The notes under the pieces were generated by a model that was not told the DNA's origin, made no database searches, and saw only the letters and a program-made list of their open reading frames with translations. Position numbers and translations under genes: made by a program. From Penicillium oxalicum (taxonomy: Eukaryota; Ascomycota; Eurotiomycetes; Eurotiales; Aspergillaceae), in NCBI RefSeq assembly GCF_001723175.1, contig NC_064652.1, positions 2,170,001 to 2,234,000 of the forward strand: 64,000 bases of DNA. Reading direction: 5' to 3'. Position 1 is the first letter of the stretch, and every line of letters begins with the position of its first letter. Shown here piece by piece: positions 11,835-24,151 of this stretch.

Positions 11835-14800
11835 CGCGAGGGTCGAGAGGGTCAGGAGGGTCTCCTACGGGTGACCCTCAGAATACGAGGGTAAATCTGC
11901 GGGTGACCCTCGCGACCCTCATATATTGACCAATTAAGAGATATGAGACCCACTGCTAAGTGGGTTGTATGATGATCTATCAACTTATGAGTCTTTAGCC
12001 CTCTGAATCCCCCTAGCTATTATGAATCCTACTGACTTGAGTTTTTGTCGGTAAGTCCCTCAATTTCTTGTTATACCCTCTTCTTCGTCTCTCCTTGCTT
12101 AGCGCTACGAATATCCTCCACTATATACTATGTCTCTACACTTCTCTGATCTTCCATCCTCCTCTATTTACGAGGGGGATTCTTCGGCAGATCCGCTTGC
12201 CTTTAGTTTCCCTATCGACTCTCAGCTATTTACACCAGAGATCTCAGGAAGTCAAACAGCCTCAATCGTCAACTCAGACTTCACTCAACCTCTGCCTACA
12301 CCTCCTATCCCCGACTGCCTACAGCGCGTAGGCCCCGACCGGCATAGACAGTATATTATATATACTACTATGTCAAGAGATGATTTTGTTACTTGGTGGT
12401 TAATGACAGAATATGGGATGAAAAAACGAATTAACTGGGACACAAACCACCAATCTGAGTGTTGGAAACAGTTTGAACAGGTAGCAGATATAAAGACTGG
12501 GAAGCCTATGGCTATGTGTAAGGTATGCGCCGCGACTCTGGAACATCCAGCCCTTTGCCGCCATGGAACGTCTTCTATGAATAAGCATATGAAGGGTCCA
12601 ACATGTCGCAATAAGAGTACCAAAAGGCCAAGTATTAAGCAGATAATGGAGAACGCTGTGAGTTAAAGCTCCGCCTCTATTCTTAATAAAATACTTATAT
12701 TACTAGGCAAAACACACTCCGAAAGCTACAGTCTTCACCCAGGACGAATGGGAGCATAAACTTCTAAGACTACTCGCGATGTCACGACTTCCTTTTCAAT
12801 TCATTGAACATCCGGAGTTCCATGACCTTATTTCCTTCGCGCGCCTTGCACCACAGCGGCCTATCATTCCTACTGCAAAAACCATTCGCGCGCGGCTACG
12901 AGGCTTTGTAGCGGAACAGCAACAGAGTATCCTACGACAATTGCCAGAAGGCTCAAAGCTTTCACTGGCATTAGATTGTTGGACATCTCCCTTTCAGCAG
13001 GCGTTTATGGCGGTGACCGGCTACTTCCTCGACCATAGCTGGGAGTACCGGGAGGTCCTTCTTGACTTTGAGCCTCTTTCTGGCTCCCATTCAGGTCTGA
13101 ATCTTAGTGAGGTACTAATAAAGCTCCTCCAACAACATGATATTACAGACCGAGTGCTCGCAATTACCACTGATAATGCGTCGAATAATAATACCTTGGT
13201 GAACTTCATGAATGAGGCTATCCAGTCACTTGAGCTAAGTGATAGCTCTGTTATACGCGTTCCATGTATAGCACATGTTATCCAGCTTAGCTTAAAGGAT
13301 CTCCTTGGTCAATTGAAAGCAAACCCGAAAAACGAGATGGCTGAGACAGAGTGGTCTGAAGCTTGTGTCCAGTCTCTTCGTGCGACGCAGCAAAAAAGAG
13401 AGATTGTTAACACGTTGAATAAGGTGTATACATACTCCTTCTACATACTTTTCTCTTATTTTCTAATCTAAGTATTAGATACGCAGCCCGGCTATTTACA
13501 TCAACAGTAGTCCCCAGCGTCGAGAGGCCTTCTACAACCTTCAAACAGAGGAGCCAAAACTTGTTCCTATCCAGGATGTCAAGACTCGCTGGAATTCGAC
13601 CTTTCTTATGCTCCGGCGCGCAAAGCGGCTACAGTCTACCTTTGATGAGTTTTACGAGCATTATGGCCAAGATCAGTTTGCCATAAGTGCAGAGGAATGG
13701 CGCCAGATTGAGTATCTGCTTTGGATTACACAACCATTCTTTAAATTCACTTCCCTTCTCTCGCAGACGAAAGATGTGACTATTCATCTAGTCTTCAGCA
13801 TCTACAACAAACTCTTTGACCATCTAGAAAAGTCAATCCGGCAGCTTCAGCGAAAGAAGGTCCCTTGGAAACAGTTGATGTTAGCTGCCCTCTACGCAGC
13901 TAAAAGGAAGCTTTCTCAATACTATAGCATGACTGATCAGATCCCTGGTGACCTTTATGCAATCGGCACAATAATTGCACCGCAGCAGAAGCTTCAGTTC
14001 TTCTCGACCAAGGATTGGGATAATGACTGGCGTTCACGGTATCGCAATAGTTTTGAACATTGCCTTGAACCCTATCAACGGCGGCTTTTGAGCACCCAGT
14101 CGCCGGCTAAGGTTCAGCCATCAGTCTTAGCTATCTCTGAGCTTGAGATGATATGTGAACCAGAAGCATCTCAACAGTCAACGACTAGCCAACATGATGA
14201 GCTTTCGCGATATCTTGATAGTGGTATGTGATCCATATCACTAATTCGTACATTTATAACTAACATTACTAATAGCACCAGTTCGATCTGTTCCTCGTGT
14301 CTTCTGGAAGGAGCACCAGCACGAATTTCCAGCTCTTGCGAGCCTTGCCCGTGACATTCTCTCAATTCCCGCTACTGGTGCAGGTGTAGAGCGGCTTTTT
14401 AACTCTGCTCGAGATATCTGCCACTATCGCCGAGGCTCTCTTAATCCTACGACTATCCAAGACCTAATGCTATTCATGTGCACATCCCGGTTCGATTTGG
14501 AGGATGAACAGAGGGTATTGATCAATGAGTATCTCTCATATGAAGAGATGCAGACAGCTAGGGAGGAAAGGGATACCCAGGCGAATGGATTTGATCCAAT
14601 CAGTGACGACGAGGAAGGAGAAGAGGAAGATTCCACTCAGATACGGTGCACAGATCAAGCTCCTAGTGAAAGAAGTCAAGGCAAGCGGCGAAGGAGTGCT
14701 GGATCTAGGCCAGAAGAGAGCCGTGGAGATGAAGATGAAGATGCAGAAGTCCTTCCACTACCTAACATGGAGCAGCGCTTGTCAGGTAGGGTCCGGAAAC

Positions 14801-15155
14801 GATCTAGACTTCTTGATGGATATGAAACACCTTAAAGTAGTTCTGTAGCTAAATTTAATCTGAAAACAAAGCTCTTTCTTCTGATCTATAAAAAATCTAT
14901 TAGACTTTCTCTGTAGTCCGAAGATACAAGCGAAATACTCAAAAAATACAGCAAAATCTACATAAAATATGCATACAGCGAGGTCCTACTGTTTGTTCTG
15001 TTTGACCACCCGCGGGTCACCCGCGGGTGACCCTCACGAGGGTCGGAGCTAGCCTGGACCCTCGCTGCGGGTGAGAATGTCAGACCCTCGACCCTCAAAA
15101 CGAGGGTCTGAGGGTGACCCTCTGAGGGTCACCCGCGGGTGAGGGCGAGGTCTAC
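11835..15155 (+). mobile_element. Intact hAT-family DNA transposon
   Basis: An intact transposase gene (12130-14835) lies between two clusters of GAGGGT/ACCCTC and CGGGTGA motifs, at about 11838-11925 and 15008-15150. Subterminal repeats of this kind are typical of hAT elements. I could not fix the exact terminal repeat or the 8-bp duplication by eye. The element shows no RIP damage and was probably inserted recently, next to or into an older Tc1/mariner remnant. Confidence 0.7.
12130..14835 (+). CDS. hAT transposase
   Basis: It would cut and paste the surrounding element. Exons 12130-12657, 12707-13423, 13479-14223 and 14276-14835 join in frame to 849 codons plus stop, with three GT..AG introns of 49-55 nt. 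A BED-type zinc finger lies near residues 120-165 (CKVC followed by paired His). The catalytic core follows, with LALDCWTSP, the acidic/Asn block ITTDNASNN and CIAHVIQLS. Near the C-terminus is the hAT dimerisation motif PATGAGVERLFNSARD. The tail is acidic and basic. No stops or frameshifts are seen, so the gene may be active. Confidence 0.9.
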
Positions 15156-15159
15156 CCAC

Positions 15160-16031
15160 GAAAGCTTAATGAGGATGATATTAGGAAGATTGATGAAATG
15201 ATTGAGGAAAACCCGAGAATTATGATTGAGGATCTGCTTGAAGGTGTCTCGAATAAGGTTAAAAGGACCTCGATTTGGCGCCTAATGCACGAACAAGGCC
15301 GCAGAAAGTGGCTCGTCCTTGACCGACCGGGGCTAACCCCCGAGTATACAGCCGCACGCCTTCGCTGGGCACTTGAGTACCAGGACTTTACCCCTGAAGA
15401 TTGGGCCCGAGTCTTCTGGTCCGACGAATGTACGGTCGAACGGGGTATCGGCGAGCGCCGTGAGTACATATTTACGCCGAGGAATAAGCAGATTCAAAAG
15501 CGCGATGTACGCCCGGTCCCTACGAGGGGTAAACAGACTAAATAGATGTTTTGGGCTGTTTTCTCAGGATCTGCACGGCGTACTGGCCTTATCCCTCTAT
15601 TTGGCGATCCGAATAGTGCGCGCGGCGGTGTAAATCGCTTTATAATTCGCGATCTTTACCAGCGAATCTTACCTACTTTGATCGACCACCAAGATGGTAT
15701 TTTTCAGCAAGATAATACGTCTACACACACTGCAATCGTCGTACGCGAAGCTCTACGAGAGATAGGATTTATCGTGATGGATTAGCCTGCCAAATCACCA
15801 GATTTAAATCTAATTGAGAACCTGTGGACTTTGCTAAAGGATAAAATCTATAAGATTTGCCCAGAGCTAAAGACTATGCGAAATAACGATACTACGCATA
15901 CGATTTTTATTGAAAAAGCACAGGAAGCGTGGGATGCGCTGGATTTAGATATCTTGGTCAATTTATCTTCTGCCATGCCACATAGGGTGCAGGCAATTAT
16001 CGATGCAGAGGGGTGGTATACTAAGTATTGA
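15160..16031 (+). pseudogene. Tc1/mariner transposase, broken
   Basis: One frame carries the DDE region of a Tc1/mariner transposase: RVFWSDECTVERG, IFQQDNTSTHTA and SPDLNLIENLW give the three acidic positions. TAG codons interrupt it near 15541 (Gln expected) and 15783 (Trp expected in the block MDWPAKSPD). Both fit C-to-T changes on one strand or the other. The DNA-binding N-terminal part is missing, the remaining sequence beginning just after the hAT end at about 15155. It is non-functional. The reading frame ends at 16031. Confidence 0.85.
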
Positions 16032-16429
16032 TAGATTTGGTTGATTTTTGTACTTAGTTATGAGGTTTCTTAGCGTGGGCAGAAAATCCCTTGGCGCGGC
16101 AGAATAAAAGGGGTGGACGAAGACTTATGAAACACCACTGTATTGCGTTTCGAGAGTGAACTAGCCGGTTGGTCTTGTTCAATGAACGCTCCAGTCCAGT
16201 TGGACCCGTATGATTGATCTGGTAGTGATGCGTTTGACAATCTAGGAGCGCCATATTAAAGCGCCATTCTTTTTGTCGGTGCTTCGACTAGCTGCTTTGT
16301 GGGCTAAGCCCGTCATCTCCCTGGCCTAGGCATCGAGCCTAGGTAGCAACATCGCTGGGCCACCTCTTGCCTAAATGCTATTTTAGTGCAGTGAGTCATC
16401 TATCATTGTGAATAGGTGGAAGTATGCCT

Positions 16430-16600
16430 GGTGTTTCAACCAAAATGTTTTTGGTATGTCTAGCTGCGACGTCGACCAGGCTTTCTCCAAGAGAGGCCTT
16501 GGGCAAGAGTTTCTTTCTTCACCTTCGCGGAGAAAAAAAGAAAATGATATCGGGCAGTACTCTATGTTATAACTGGTGGATACACGTGTTAAAAAAGCCG
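16430..16600 (+). pseudogene. Scrap of an older hAT transposase C-terminus
   Basis: Two overlapping frames together give LAATST and DVDQAFSKRGL, the pattern at the hAT dimerisation region of another subfamily than the intact element nearby. A small indel separates the frames. Nothing upstream supports a longer gene. The assignment is tentative. Confidence 0.4.
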
Positions 16601-16625
16601 AACCAGTATACGCATGATGAATTAA

Positions 16626-18716
16626 TCACTCATATGGCGATTCCATTAAACTATTCTCTGGGCAAACGGATAGAAAATTAATTTCATCCATCTTAATGTC
16701 GTTCCATAGGAGGGGGTCTGTGCCGCTCACAACGCAGAAAGACATGCCCGCCCAGCAACAACAATCTCTGTCTCCGCCGACTCGGGGCCCTGCACCTTGG
16801 CTGCTAAATCTTCGACGAAATAAAAATTGCTGGTTTTCGTACCGGCTCTCAAACGAGAAGTCTCCAAAAGCCAAAACACGCAGGTTGGGCAAACCTCTCG
16901 GGCCAAATGCCCATTCGGCGAAGCAGATGAACTCGTCTGCATCCGTAAAAAGAGGGGACGATGTAGTCGTTACATCCGGCTCATGGAACTCATGCATTTC
17001 TGGAGTGCTTATAGAGCTTTCACAAACGCGGGTATCGTAATTGCTCGCTATTAAGGCACAGGAGTGGGCTTCACTAATATCGGCTCGAAAACTGCAATAC
17101 GGACACCGGGCTTGTCTTTGACTCAGTCGAAAAATCACTTCGTTCTGGACATTCCTGTGGTATAGCTCGGAACCACTGACACGAAAATGTAGAATACGCA
17201 AAGTTGAATCACTGGCCACATGCTGGAGTTTTGATTGCTATTCCTGTCAGCGGGTTCTTACTGATAAGCAAGACTACTTACCACAAACGAAGGGGGAGCA
17301 TTCAGCGCCAAGGCAATGATGTGGCTTGTATCGACGGTCTTTGGAAGCCGAAGAATCCAAGCTGCGGAGTGATCTCGGGTTTCTTCGAACAAGCCTTCTT
17401 CGCCAACGGACACTAGTTGGCGCTCATGATAGGCGAGGCTTTCCAGTGTGGAGCAATGATGGGCAATTGCGTTTTGAATTTGAGGCTCGTTAGAAAAGTT
17501 AGATAATTTGAGATACAAATTTCTGAGACCTTGAAAGGAAACCAGGAAGTCTGTCAACGGTTTCAGGTTCACATCACGACTTTCGTTGACGCCGTAAAAC
17601 AAACTGTCACTACAGAATTCAAATCTAAGAAGGCGCACCCCATGTTGTGAACGAGCTAAACACTTCAAGAATGACAGCTCGTTGGCACATTCGCGCAGGG
17701 TCAGTGACTTCAGCGAACAAAAAAGCAATTCGTAGTTTTGGCGCAGCCTTTCGGGCAAAGGGGCTTTTGACAGATTCAGTGACTGTAGCAATGGATACTT
17801 TGCCGACGAGTCAGATAATGTCGCGCCAAGCGGTATCATACTAGGTGCTGGCAACCCAAGGATATCGCGACAAAAGTCAAGGTTGGCCACATGTACGACG
17901 AAACCGATGGATAAGTTGGACAAGTGTAGGCTGTTCTGACGAACGCACCTTCGTAGAGAATCGACGTCTGCAGGATGTTGAACACCCTCCCATTCTAACG
18001 ATTTCAGGGATTTTAACTCGTGGAGGCCCCCTAAACAGCGACCAGCATGAGGACAAGATCCATCCGTTACCAATACCAGACGTGTCAGGCAACTCTGTTG
18101 CCGGTTAATCAATCCACCAGTATCTAAGAGCCCAGCAGGTATGCAGGTACCTAGACGCCATCTGTTTCTGAGAGTTAATATCTATAAATTTCCAAATTCC
18201 AAGATTTTTGACGACACTGAATGGAAAGAATGGAGATTGTGCGGTTGAAGATGTGCTAGGACAACTTTGGTTTGGCGTGAGATGTCGTCTAAAAATTGCT
18301 CATGTGCTTTTGCCTCATTAGAAGTGCCGAGAGTGCCGAGAGATTCTACCAGACCGGATGTGCGGAAAACATTGTAGTATGTACAGCGGTTGAATCTGGC
18401 CACGTGAATAGGCGCAACAAAACTCAAATGTTTTGTATGAAGAAGTTGGCAATATTCTTGTAGATTCTGATGCAAATTGAAGAATGAATCCACGTCGAGT
18501 ACGTTTAGCGCCCATTCGCTGGCAGCACGAAAGGTGACTGAACGGTAAGCCAGGGGAATCAAGGTTGAGTAGAGTTTAGAAGAAACTCGACTTAAAGAAC
18601 GAATTGATTGTGGCGGAAGCTGGAAAAATCAGCCTCCCGACTGGCTTAACAAACCCAGAAGTACGCACCCACTCTGCAATGCTGAACAGAAGTTCGCATG
18701 GAAGTGCCTCAAGCAT
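16626..18716 (-). CDS. F-box/leucine-rich-repeat-like protein
   Basis: A likely SCF ubiquitin-ligase adaptor of the large fungal F-box group. Proposed exons on the minus strand are 18716-18669, 18619-18218, 18181-17282 and 17237-16626, giving 653 aa. The F-box is N-terminal: MLEALPCELLFSIAEW, then SIRSLSRVSSKLYSTLIPL. Irregular Leu-rich repeats follow (LKSLEWEG, LQSLNLSKA, LKSLTLREC, LRNLYLKLS). The last exon has a CPYC pair and a YHRNVQNE block. Intron 1 (GTGCGT..TTCCAG) and intron 3 (GTAAGT..AATAG) are clear. The middle junction near 18182-18217 is short and uncertain. No RIP damage is seen. Its substrate is unknown. Confidence 0.75.
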
Positions 18717-20183
18717 GCCGCTGAAATTTCCTTAAGTGGATATCTAGCGAGGGCTCGTATGTCCTACAAGTGTCACTGAAGTCGGTTCACCTGACGAATT
18801 TATGTTAGACAATGCCGGCTTCACCACCAGCGTGCGTAAATTGACCATGACAAGTTTTGGAACATACGTATATCCGACAAAGCAACAGCTTTTTATGACA
18901 GCAAATACGAGAGCTATACTTAATTGATCATGAGTCACACTGAGCTGTTTGGGTGCGCAAAGGTCATTTAGAGATACCTTCCCTAAAATTTGAATTATAC
19001 AGACTGGTAATGCGCAATTAAACATTTAGCCTGCCTGTATTTCACTATGTTTTGGAAAGAAATGATAGATTGCTAAGCTCTCCCAAACTTTTGGATGCCC
19101 AGCAAATTCACCGCCAGGACAATATGTACCTTCGCTAAAGATCAACTTGTTATCAAAATAGCGAGGGAAGGCATAGCGGATGTGCGGAGGAAATTTAAGT
19201 ATTCAACTTTACAGATAATTCAATATCCAAAGACGGAGCGTAAATCGGATAAGCACATCGATGTTTACTGTCAATCCATGCAGTGCTACAGAACTCTTTC
19301 TTTGAGTTTTCGTTACCGAACGAATAGTTTCCTTTGTATATATACATTGCGTCCTACCTATTATTGTCGGCGAGCTGTAAGAGACTCAAGGTGGTACCGG
19401 TGAGCCCATCTAGCGTATGGAAGACCGAATCATTTACCCGACACTTTTACAATAATCTGTCTTGATTGGAGAGGAGGTTAGAGTATTATTGTATAATGTG
19501 GGAGTCCACTAATTGCATTCGGATGCAGGGACCCTGTAGGCTAGCCCAAATTCGTGTAAGAAGCCGCCGGGTCGCTAGACTATCGCGCATTGAGCAGTCT
19601 CGTATGGCCGACTTCAGCAGTCAAACGTTCTGTAGTTATTAGAGGCTGGGTATTTTGTAAGTTTGAACTAAAACCTATATGCAAATGTATGAACTAGACA
19701 GCCCCACATCCTTTGCTCGCACATGCTCAGCTTCCAAGTTCAAACACAAGATGCGGTGTAGGATAATGATTACAGATAGACACATCGACCTAGAGTATCT
19801 TCATTGTGTTTCATTTAAGGATCTACTTTTTTCTATCGTGTGTAATTGAACCCCACCATCGAACTGTTTGTAGGCTTACGAAAGGAAATCCCATATTATT
19901 AAATTACATGGACGTGTCCTGGGGAAATAGAACGGTGCTCGGTGCAAAAATAATTCCCCGATCAAAACTATTGGACCTGGGAATTACTCTTTGGAACTAA
20001 TCAGATTAAATGGAAGCTGAGAGCGGTTCATGATGCGCGTGTAGCTCAAGAAACAAGCTGATTTGGGCTCAAGCGATTTAATTAACAAGGCAATGTGCCG
20101 GTATGGCATTTGTAAGGACTAACTCGGAAAGTTATACGTAGCAGTCAAATTTGTGGCTGAGTCCCGGCAAATTAACGTCACAA
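18717..20183. other. Interval without a supported gene
   Basis: Short open frames exist at 18744-19025 (minus) and 19095-19403 and 19806-20000 (plus), but none has a motif, signal peptide or splice context I recognise. The first few hundred bases probably contain the promoter of the minus-strand F-box gene. Confidence 0.35.
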
Positions 20184-20891
20184 TCAGCTCCCTAGAACGC
20201 CGTGCAAGATATCATTGGAATAAACCACCATGCTATAAACTAGAGCCAAGTGCATAGTGTACAAACTAGGTCTCCAGCCAGGGACGAGACCCATTCGTTC
20301 TAAAGGCCTCAGAAGATAATGGAGGGCGCCAAGGGAATTGCAAATGACCATTCGGCAGAATTGGAATGCCAAGGGCGATGGAACTGATGCGGGTTCTGCT
20401 AGAGCGTAGATTGCTGGTACCAGCGATAATAAACCCAAAGAAGCGCAATGGTACGGAAACCTTTCCTGTGCCACTAATGCTCTGCAGTCTACCACTAGGA
20501 AGTCCACTAGATATCCAACGGCCGCCAAAGCCAATGCACACATCGATCCAATCTGAATTGGAGGTTGATTTGAAAATTGAAGGATCACATAAGGTATAGC
20601 CGTGGCGCTGATGAGAATCAGTGCTCCACTGAACTCAAGCCTTTGCCAATTTGGTGCATTGCCGTGGCCGAATGCTTCAATGGTTCGATATATCAGGCTT
20701 GTGAGACACCAAAATATGACAGCCCCGCAGAAGAAAATCACGGACAATGATTTCAATATAACCTCTGGAGATGAAGGGAAATGAAAAATTAAAAAGTGAA
20801 CTAAGAATAGGAGGAAATAGGATGCCCCAAAGAGATTAATGATAGCAACTATGGCACAGTCGCGAAGTCGTTCTGGTTGAAGGCTGGCCAT
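20184..20891 (-). CDS. PAQR (AdipoR/haemolysin-III-like) membrane protein
   Basis: A 235-aa protein with about seven hydrophobic segments: near residues 12-34, 47-68, 87-105, 118-134, 146-162, 175-190 and 210-225. The block NWQRLEFSGALILIS, followed by a helix and then Y-L-x-D, resembles the conserved second and third helices of PAQR proteins. It has Glu where the family usually has Asp. A short HLALVYSMVVY segment near the end takes the place of the usual His-bearing last helix. The usual N-terminal cytoplasmic region is missing, so either an upstream exon is unrecognised or the gene is truncated. PAQR proteins are integral membrane sensors or hydrolases. Substrate and role here are unknown. 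Confidence 0.65.
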   Translation of the reverse strand: MASLQPERLRDCAIVAIINLFGASYFLLFLVHFLIFHFPSSPEVILKSLSVIFFCGAVIFWCLTSLIYRTIEAFGHGNAPNWQRLEFSGALILISATAIPYVILQFSNQPPIQIGSMCALALAAVGYLVDFLVVDCRALVAQERFPYHCASLGLLSLVPAIYALAEPASVPSPLAFQFCRMVICNSLGALHYLLRPLERMGLVPGWRPSLYTMHLALVYSMVVYSNDILHGVLGS

Positions 20892-21239
20892 TGCGGAGAG
20901 CTGAAGTTATGATAAGTGAGCCCCTGAAGCAAGGATCTGCTTCTTATATACAGGAAAACGATCTGACTATAGTAGAAATTATCTAATGGGCGGAAAGTTG
21001 AGGCCTGGGAAACATGCTTATTGCTGGCAAATAGCGAAATAATTCTGCTGGTACTCTGAAATCTGGGGCGGCTGGCACACAACACAGGTTGAAGGCTATA
21101 CTGTATCGAACTGTAAGTATTAGTATTAGACAAAAATACTCCTCGTCATTTGATATATTGCCCTTCCAAAAGCTCTTATTTACTCAGGGAGAAACAGGCG
21201 TTGTTATTGACTACGTGTACGGTAGGATCCCAGTCTGTA

Positions 21240-21425
21240 CTGTAACATCTACAGAATATACCTAATCTTGCTAAGCGGCTCCCGCCGTATGAATCCAGGG
21301 GTACAGTGTATTAGGCCTTGACCTGGAATATCCATCTGTCTACATGAATGAATTGACTTTGGTTTCGAGTATACATGCTGTCCACTTAAATGTGTACACA
21401 GTACCTAGCCGTTGATGCCAACCGC
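21240..21425 (+). repeat. Dispersed repeat, copy 2 of 3
   Basis: Homologous to 7120-7310 and 37046-37215. It shares the CGGCTCCCGCC and CTTGACCTGG blocks and the GTACACAGTACCTAGC block with copy 3. It lies in an otherwise gene-free interval between the PAQR gene and a broken gene near 21860. Confidence 0.65.
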
Positions 21426-21854
21426 AGATTTAGGATGGGGACTGAAATTTGCCTCTGAATATTAAGATATGATAAAATAAAACTGCTGATGATGGACGCA
21501 GCCGTGTTACTAGTAATAAATCTTGTTCTTCTTGTTTAGATCCCTGAACTCCAGGATCTGTTGGATAAATGAAACATCTTGCTATTGCGTTCTTACGCGG
21601 AAGGATGGCCGGATTTTGGTTTGAGATGTGGCTGCCATGCCCACTTTATGCCATAAGAAAATTCATTTTTTAATTTTCCTTTGGCATCTGTGGTATTCCC
21701 CATAATCATGGGTATCCCCATGCGCAGATCGCGACAATAAGGCCGACGTTGTCTAGCTTATCTGAAGTAGAAGTCGACAGCAACAGCCCTTTCGAAAAGG
21801 GATAGTCCACCTCCGATTCTGGTGATATGACTAGCTCCGCTGGCACTGGATGCA

Positions 21855-22432
21855 ATTACAAGGGCAGTACTAGTAGCCCTTACGGAAGTAGTATTATCGA
21901 AATCTCTGCTGCAGCTGCCAATGACCGTAATACTGTACATAAACAATTTTGAAGGCCCAGGTTCTAGCCAATGGACTGTTGTCATCTGGAATAAGCTTAG
22001 CCCCGACTGCCTTCTTGATGGGTGGTACAGAGATGCCTGCAAGGACTTTACACTGTTGCCCGGTGAAAATCGTTACATTGCTTGTGCCGAGGACTCCCAG
22101 GGAGATTGAGCCGCTGTGCCCGGTTTGACTATTCGAAATGATTCCAACGGCGACTACGTGTCAAAATGGGTCAAGTTTAATTCTGGATCAAGTACTACTA
22201 ATTCTGGATGGTTTGGCTTCCAAGTTTCAGCAATCGTCGCACAGAGTTAGGGTTTGAACGCCCAGGGGATGAGAATTTGTGATAGTATTAATGGAATGTG
22301 TCCTTGCACCAGTGCTGATGCAGCTTTGGTTGGAAATGTCTATGATTGGGACAATATAGAACTGGATTGCCTTGGTGGGAATATTGCGCCCGGTTCAGTC
22401 CAATTAGTTATCACCCCTGACTACCGTTAAAA
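21855..22432 (+). pseudogene. Broken gene for a hypothetical protein
   Basis: A coherent frame from about 21937 to 22430 reads through two stops: TGA near 22108 and TAG near 22248. An upstream piece (about 21850-21955) in another frame encodes a Cys-bearing, Ser-rich stretch that may be the 5' part. The C-terminal part has Cys residues spaced as in secreted proteins (ICDSINGMCPC) and ends in QLVITPDYR. I do not recognise the family. The stops and frame change indicate loss of function. Confidence 0.45.
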
Positions 22433-22439
22433 GATGTCC

Positions 22440-23043
22440 TCTATCTCACGTTTCTCGGGTCTATCGGAAGAATTCAGTGGAATTTAGCTTTTTCATCATC
22501 ATTCGTTATACCATTACCATAAGACCTATTTTTCTGCAGTGAATTTACATACCCAAATAGTTGCTTTTCACATCTACATGGCCGTTTCGGAGGTTCCAGG
22601 CAAGATTGATGTGTTTTCTGTAGTGAGCTAGCAAAACTCCATAAAATAGTTTAGCTGCGACATGAATCTTCCCGGGCTTTGTGTACATCACTATGCAGAC
22701 TTTGCTTTATGATCCTGAAGAAGGCCATGATGAGAGAGGGAATGACAGGAATATCGTCATTAATTTTCATAATTAATGGTGTCTCAGACATATTGTCCGT
22801 GAATTGGTAAAGTTTATTGAAAACTGGGCTTTGCTCTAGCGATATCGAGACAAAGCAATTCAAAATTCTAGTCGAAATCTAGAGGTCTCTTTTCGGCGGG
22901 GCAAACTCACCTCCTATGTTTTTCATCAGAAGCAGTCCATATACCCACCTTGTGCCGAGGTTGCCGCGAGAGTATTTATTCATAGCTTATTGTAACGCTG
23001 TTCGCTCTCATCATCTCAACTCAGAATAATTATTCCCTGCATT
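22440..23043. other. Interval before a small gene
   Basis: No gene that I can support. The last 100 bases are a pyrimidine- and TCAACTC-rich leader directly before the ATG at 23044, consistent with a promoter and 5' leader. Confidence 0.35.
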
Positions 23044-23364
23044 ATGGACGAGATAGCTGAGATTGTTCGAGTAATTGGGCAGCAGCAGGGCGAAAATTCC
23101 TTTTATCGCGTTTGTTATGGCCTTTTAAAGCAGCTACAAGATCTAGTGGCTCAGGCATCTGACGATCTACTTTATCTTTCCCGGCATGAGTTCCACAGTT
23201 CCTCCAGTGATATCTGGACGGTGAATCAAATTGCTGCGCAGTTGAGAATATACCTCGACAACTTTGAAGAGCAGGAAAAGGTTGCTGAGTTGGCTTTAAG
23301 AGAATTATACGTCATTAAAGCAGACGATTTTGTTTATCCAACGAAGAAAGAAGACTTTCGCTGA
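23044..23364 (+). CDS. Hypothetical 106-aa helical protein
   Basis: A single-exon frame starts at an ATG behind a typical fungal leader. The product is acidic and almost wholly helical in character (amphipathic blocks YGLLKQLQDLVAQ and AAQLRIYLDNFEEQEK), with no signal peptide or membrane segment. The family is not recognised. The tail repeats EDFR just after the stop, so the 3' end may have been altered by a small duplication. It could be an annotation artefact. Confidence 0.4.
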   Translation: MDEIAEIVRVIGQQQGENSFYRVCYGLLKQLQDLVAQASDDLLYLSRHEFHSSSSDIWTVNQIAAQLRIYLDNFEEQEKVAELALRELYVIKADDFVYPTKKEDFR

Positions 23365-23580
23365 AGACTTTCGCTAGCTATATCAGGAAAGCATATTATC
23401 CTGTGCGGTGTCGTTATTAATCACTCTACGTCATTTTAAGGCAATCTAAGCCACCGAAGGCTCAATTGATCTCCATTGCTTGTATCAACACATTTCCTAT
23501 ATTACGGTTGAAATATCGACTACTTTCAAGTATTTTCATAGTCTCCCTTTAGCTACCGACAAGTTTCCAGATACACAGAC

Positions 23581-23925
23581 CTACCACCCTTCTGCAGCAA
23601 TCCGTAGGTGATAGGGTGCGGTGTTCGTGCCGTTTTGAATAGTTCCGTCTAAGACACCATACGTATAATCTGTCAAACGACAGGTTTGCGAGAGTGTGGT
23701 GGCTGGCTCGACCAGATTTCCACAGTCCGTAATAATATCATCGCCATTCTTTTCATAGTTAACGGAAGGTTCGGTGAATGCCAAGGATGAAAAAGAAAGG
23801 ACTTAGCATACATCATTGCACAAGAAAATACCTGACTGATCCTGGTAGGCAACCCGTGTGCAACTGTTGGGAGTTGCAATACACGGTGTGTCTTTTACAA
23901 CTTTTAGGTGCTCAATGTTAGCCAT
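23581..23925 (-). CDS. Small four-cysteine fungal protein
   Basis: Two exons (23925-23812 and 23748-23581) are joined across a 63-nt intron (GTATGC..GTTAACT..AAAAG) to give 93 aa. The core reads SCTRVAYQDQSGIFLCND, then DIITDCGNL and LSQTCRL. The order C..G-I-x-L-C-N-D, then C, then C is a common pattern in small fungal proteins, many of them secreted. A classical signal peptide is not visible at the proposed start, so an upstream exon may exist. The function is unknown. There is no RIP damage. Confidence 0.55.
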
Positions 23926-24151
23926 GGTGGAATTTGTATAAGCTATTCCAAGAGTCCAATCGCAACTTATAACCGATTGTGTCTATGTCATAACGTTAAG
24001 ATCGAGTTTCAGTGATAGAAGACGAAAAAAGGGAAATACATCGCGCTTTGCCGTGGACACAATACGTGAGCGATCGGGAGTTGGAAAGCTTGGAGAGTCT
24101 ATGATCTTGGACTTATTAATGAGGTATTTGAATGATATTCGTGGCTTAACC

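Noticed and set aside
11838..11925. GAGGGT repeats resembling telomeric DNA
   Set aside because: Not TTAGGG, not in uninterrupted tandem, and paired with a similar cluster at 15008-15150 around a transposase. They are hAT subterminal repeats.
16696..17054. Plus-strand frames over the F-box gene
   Set aside because: Antisense shadows of the last exon of the minus-strand F-box/LRR gene.
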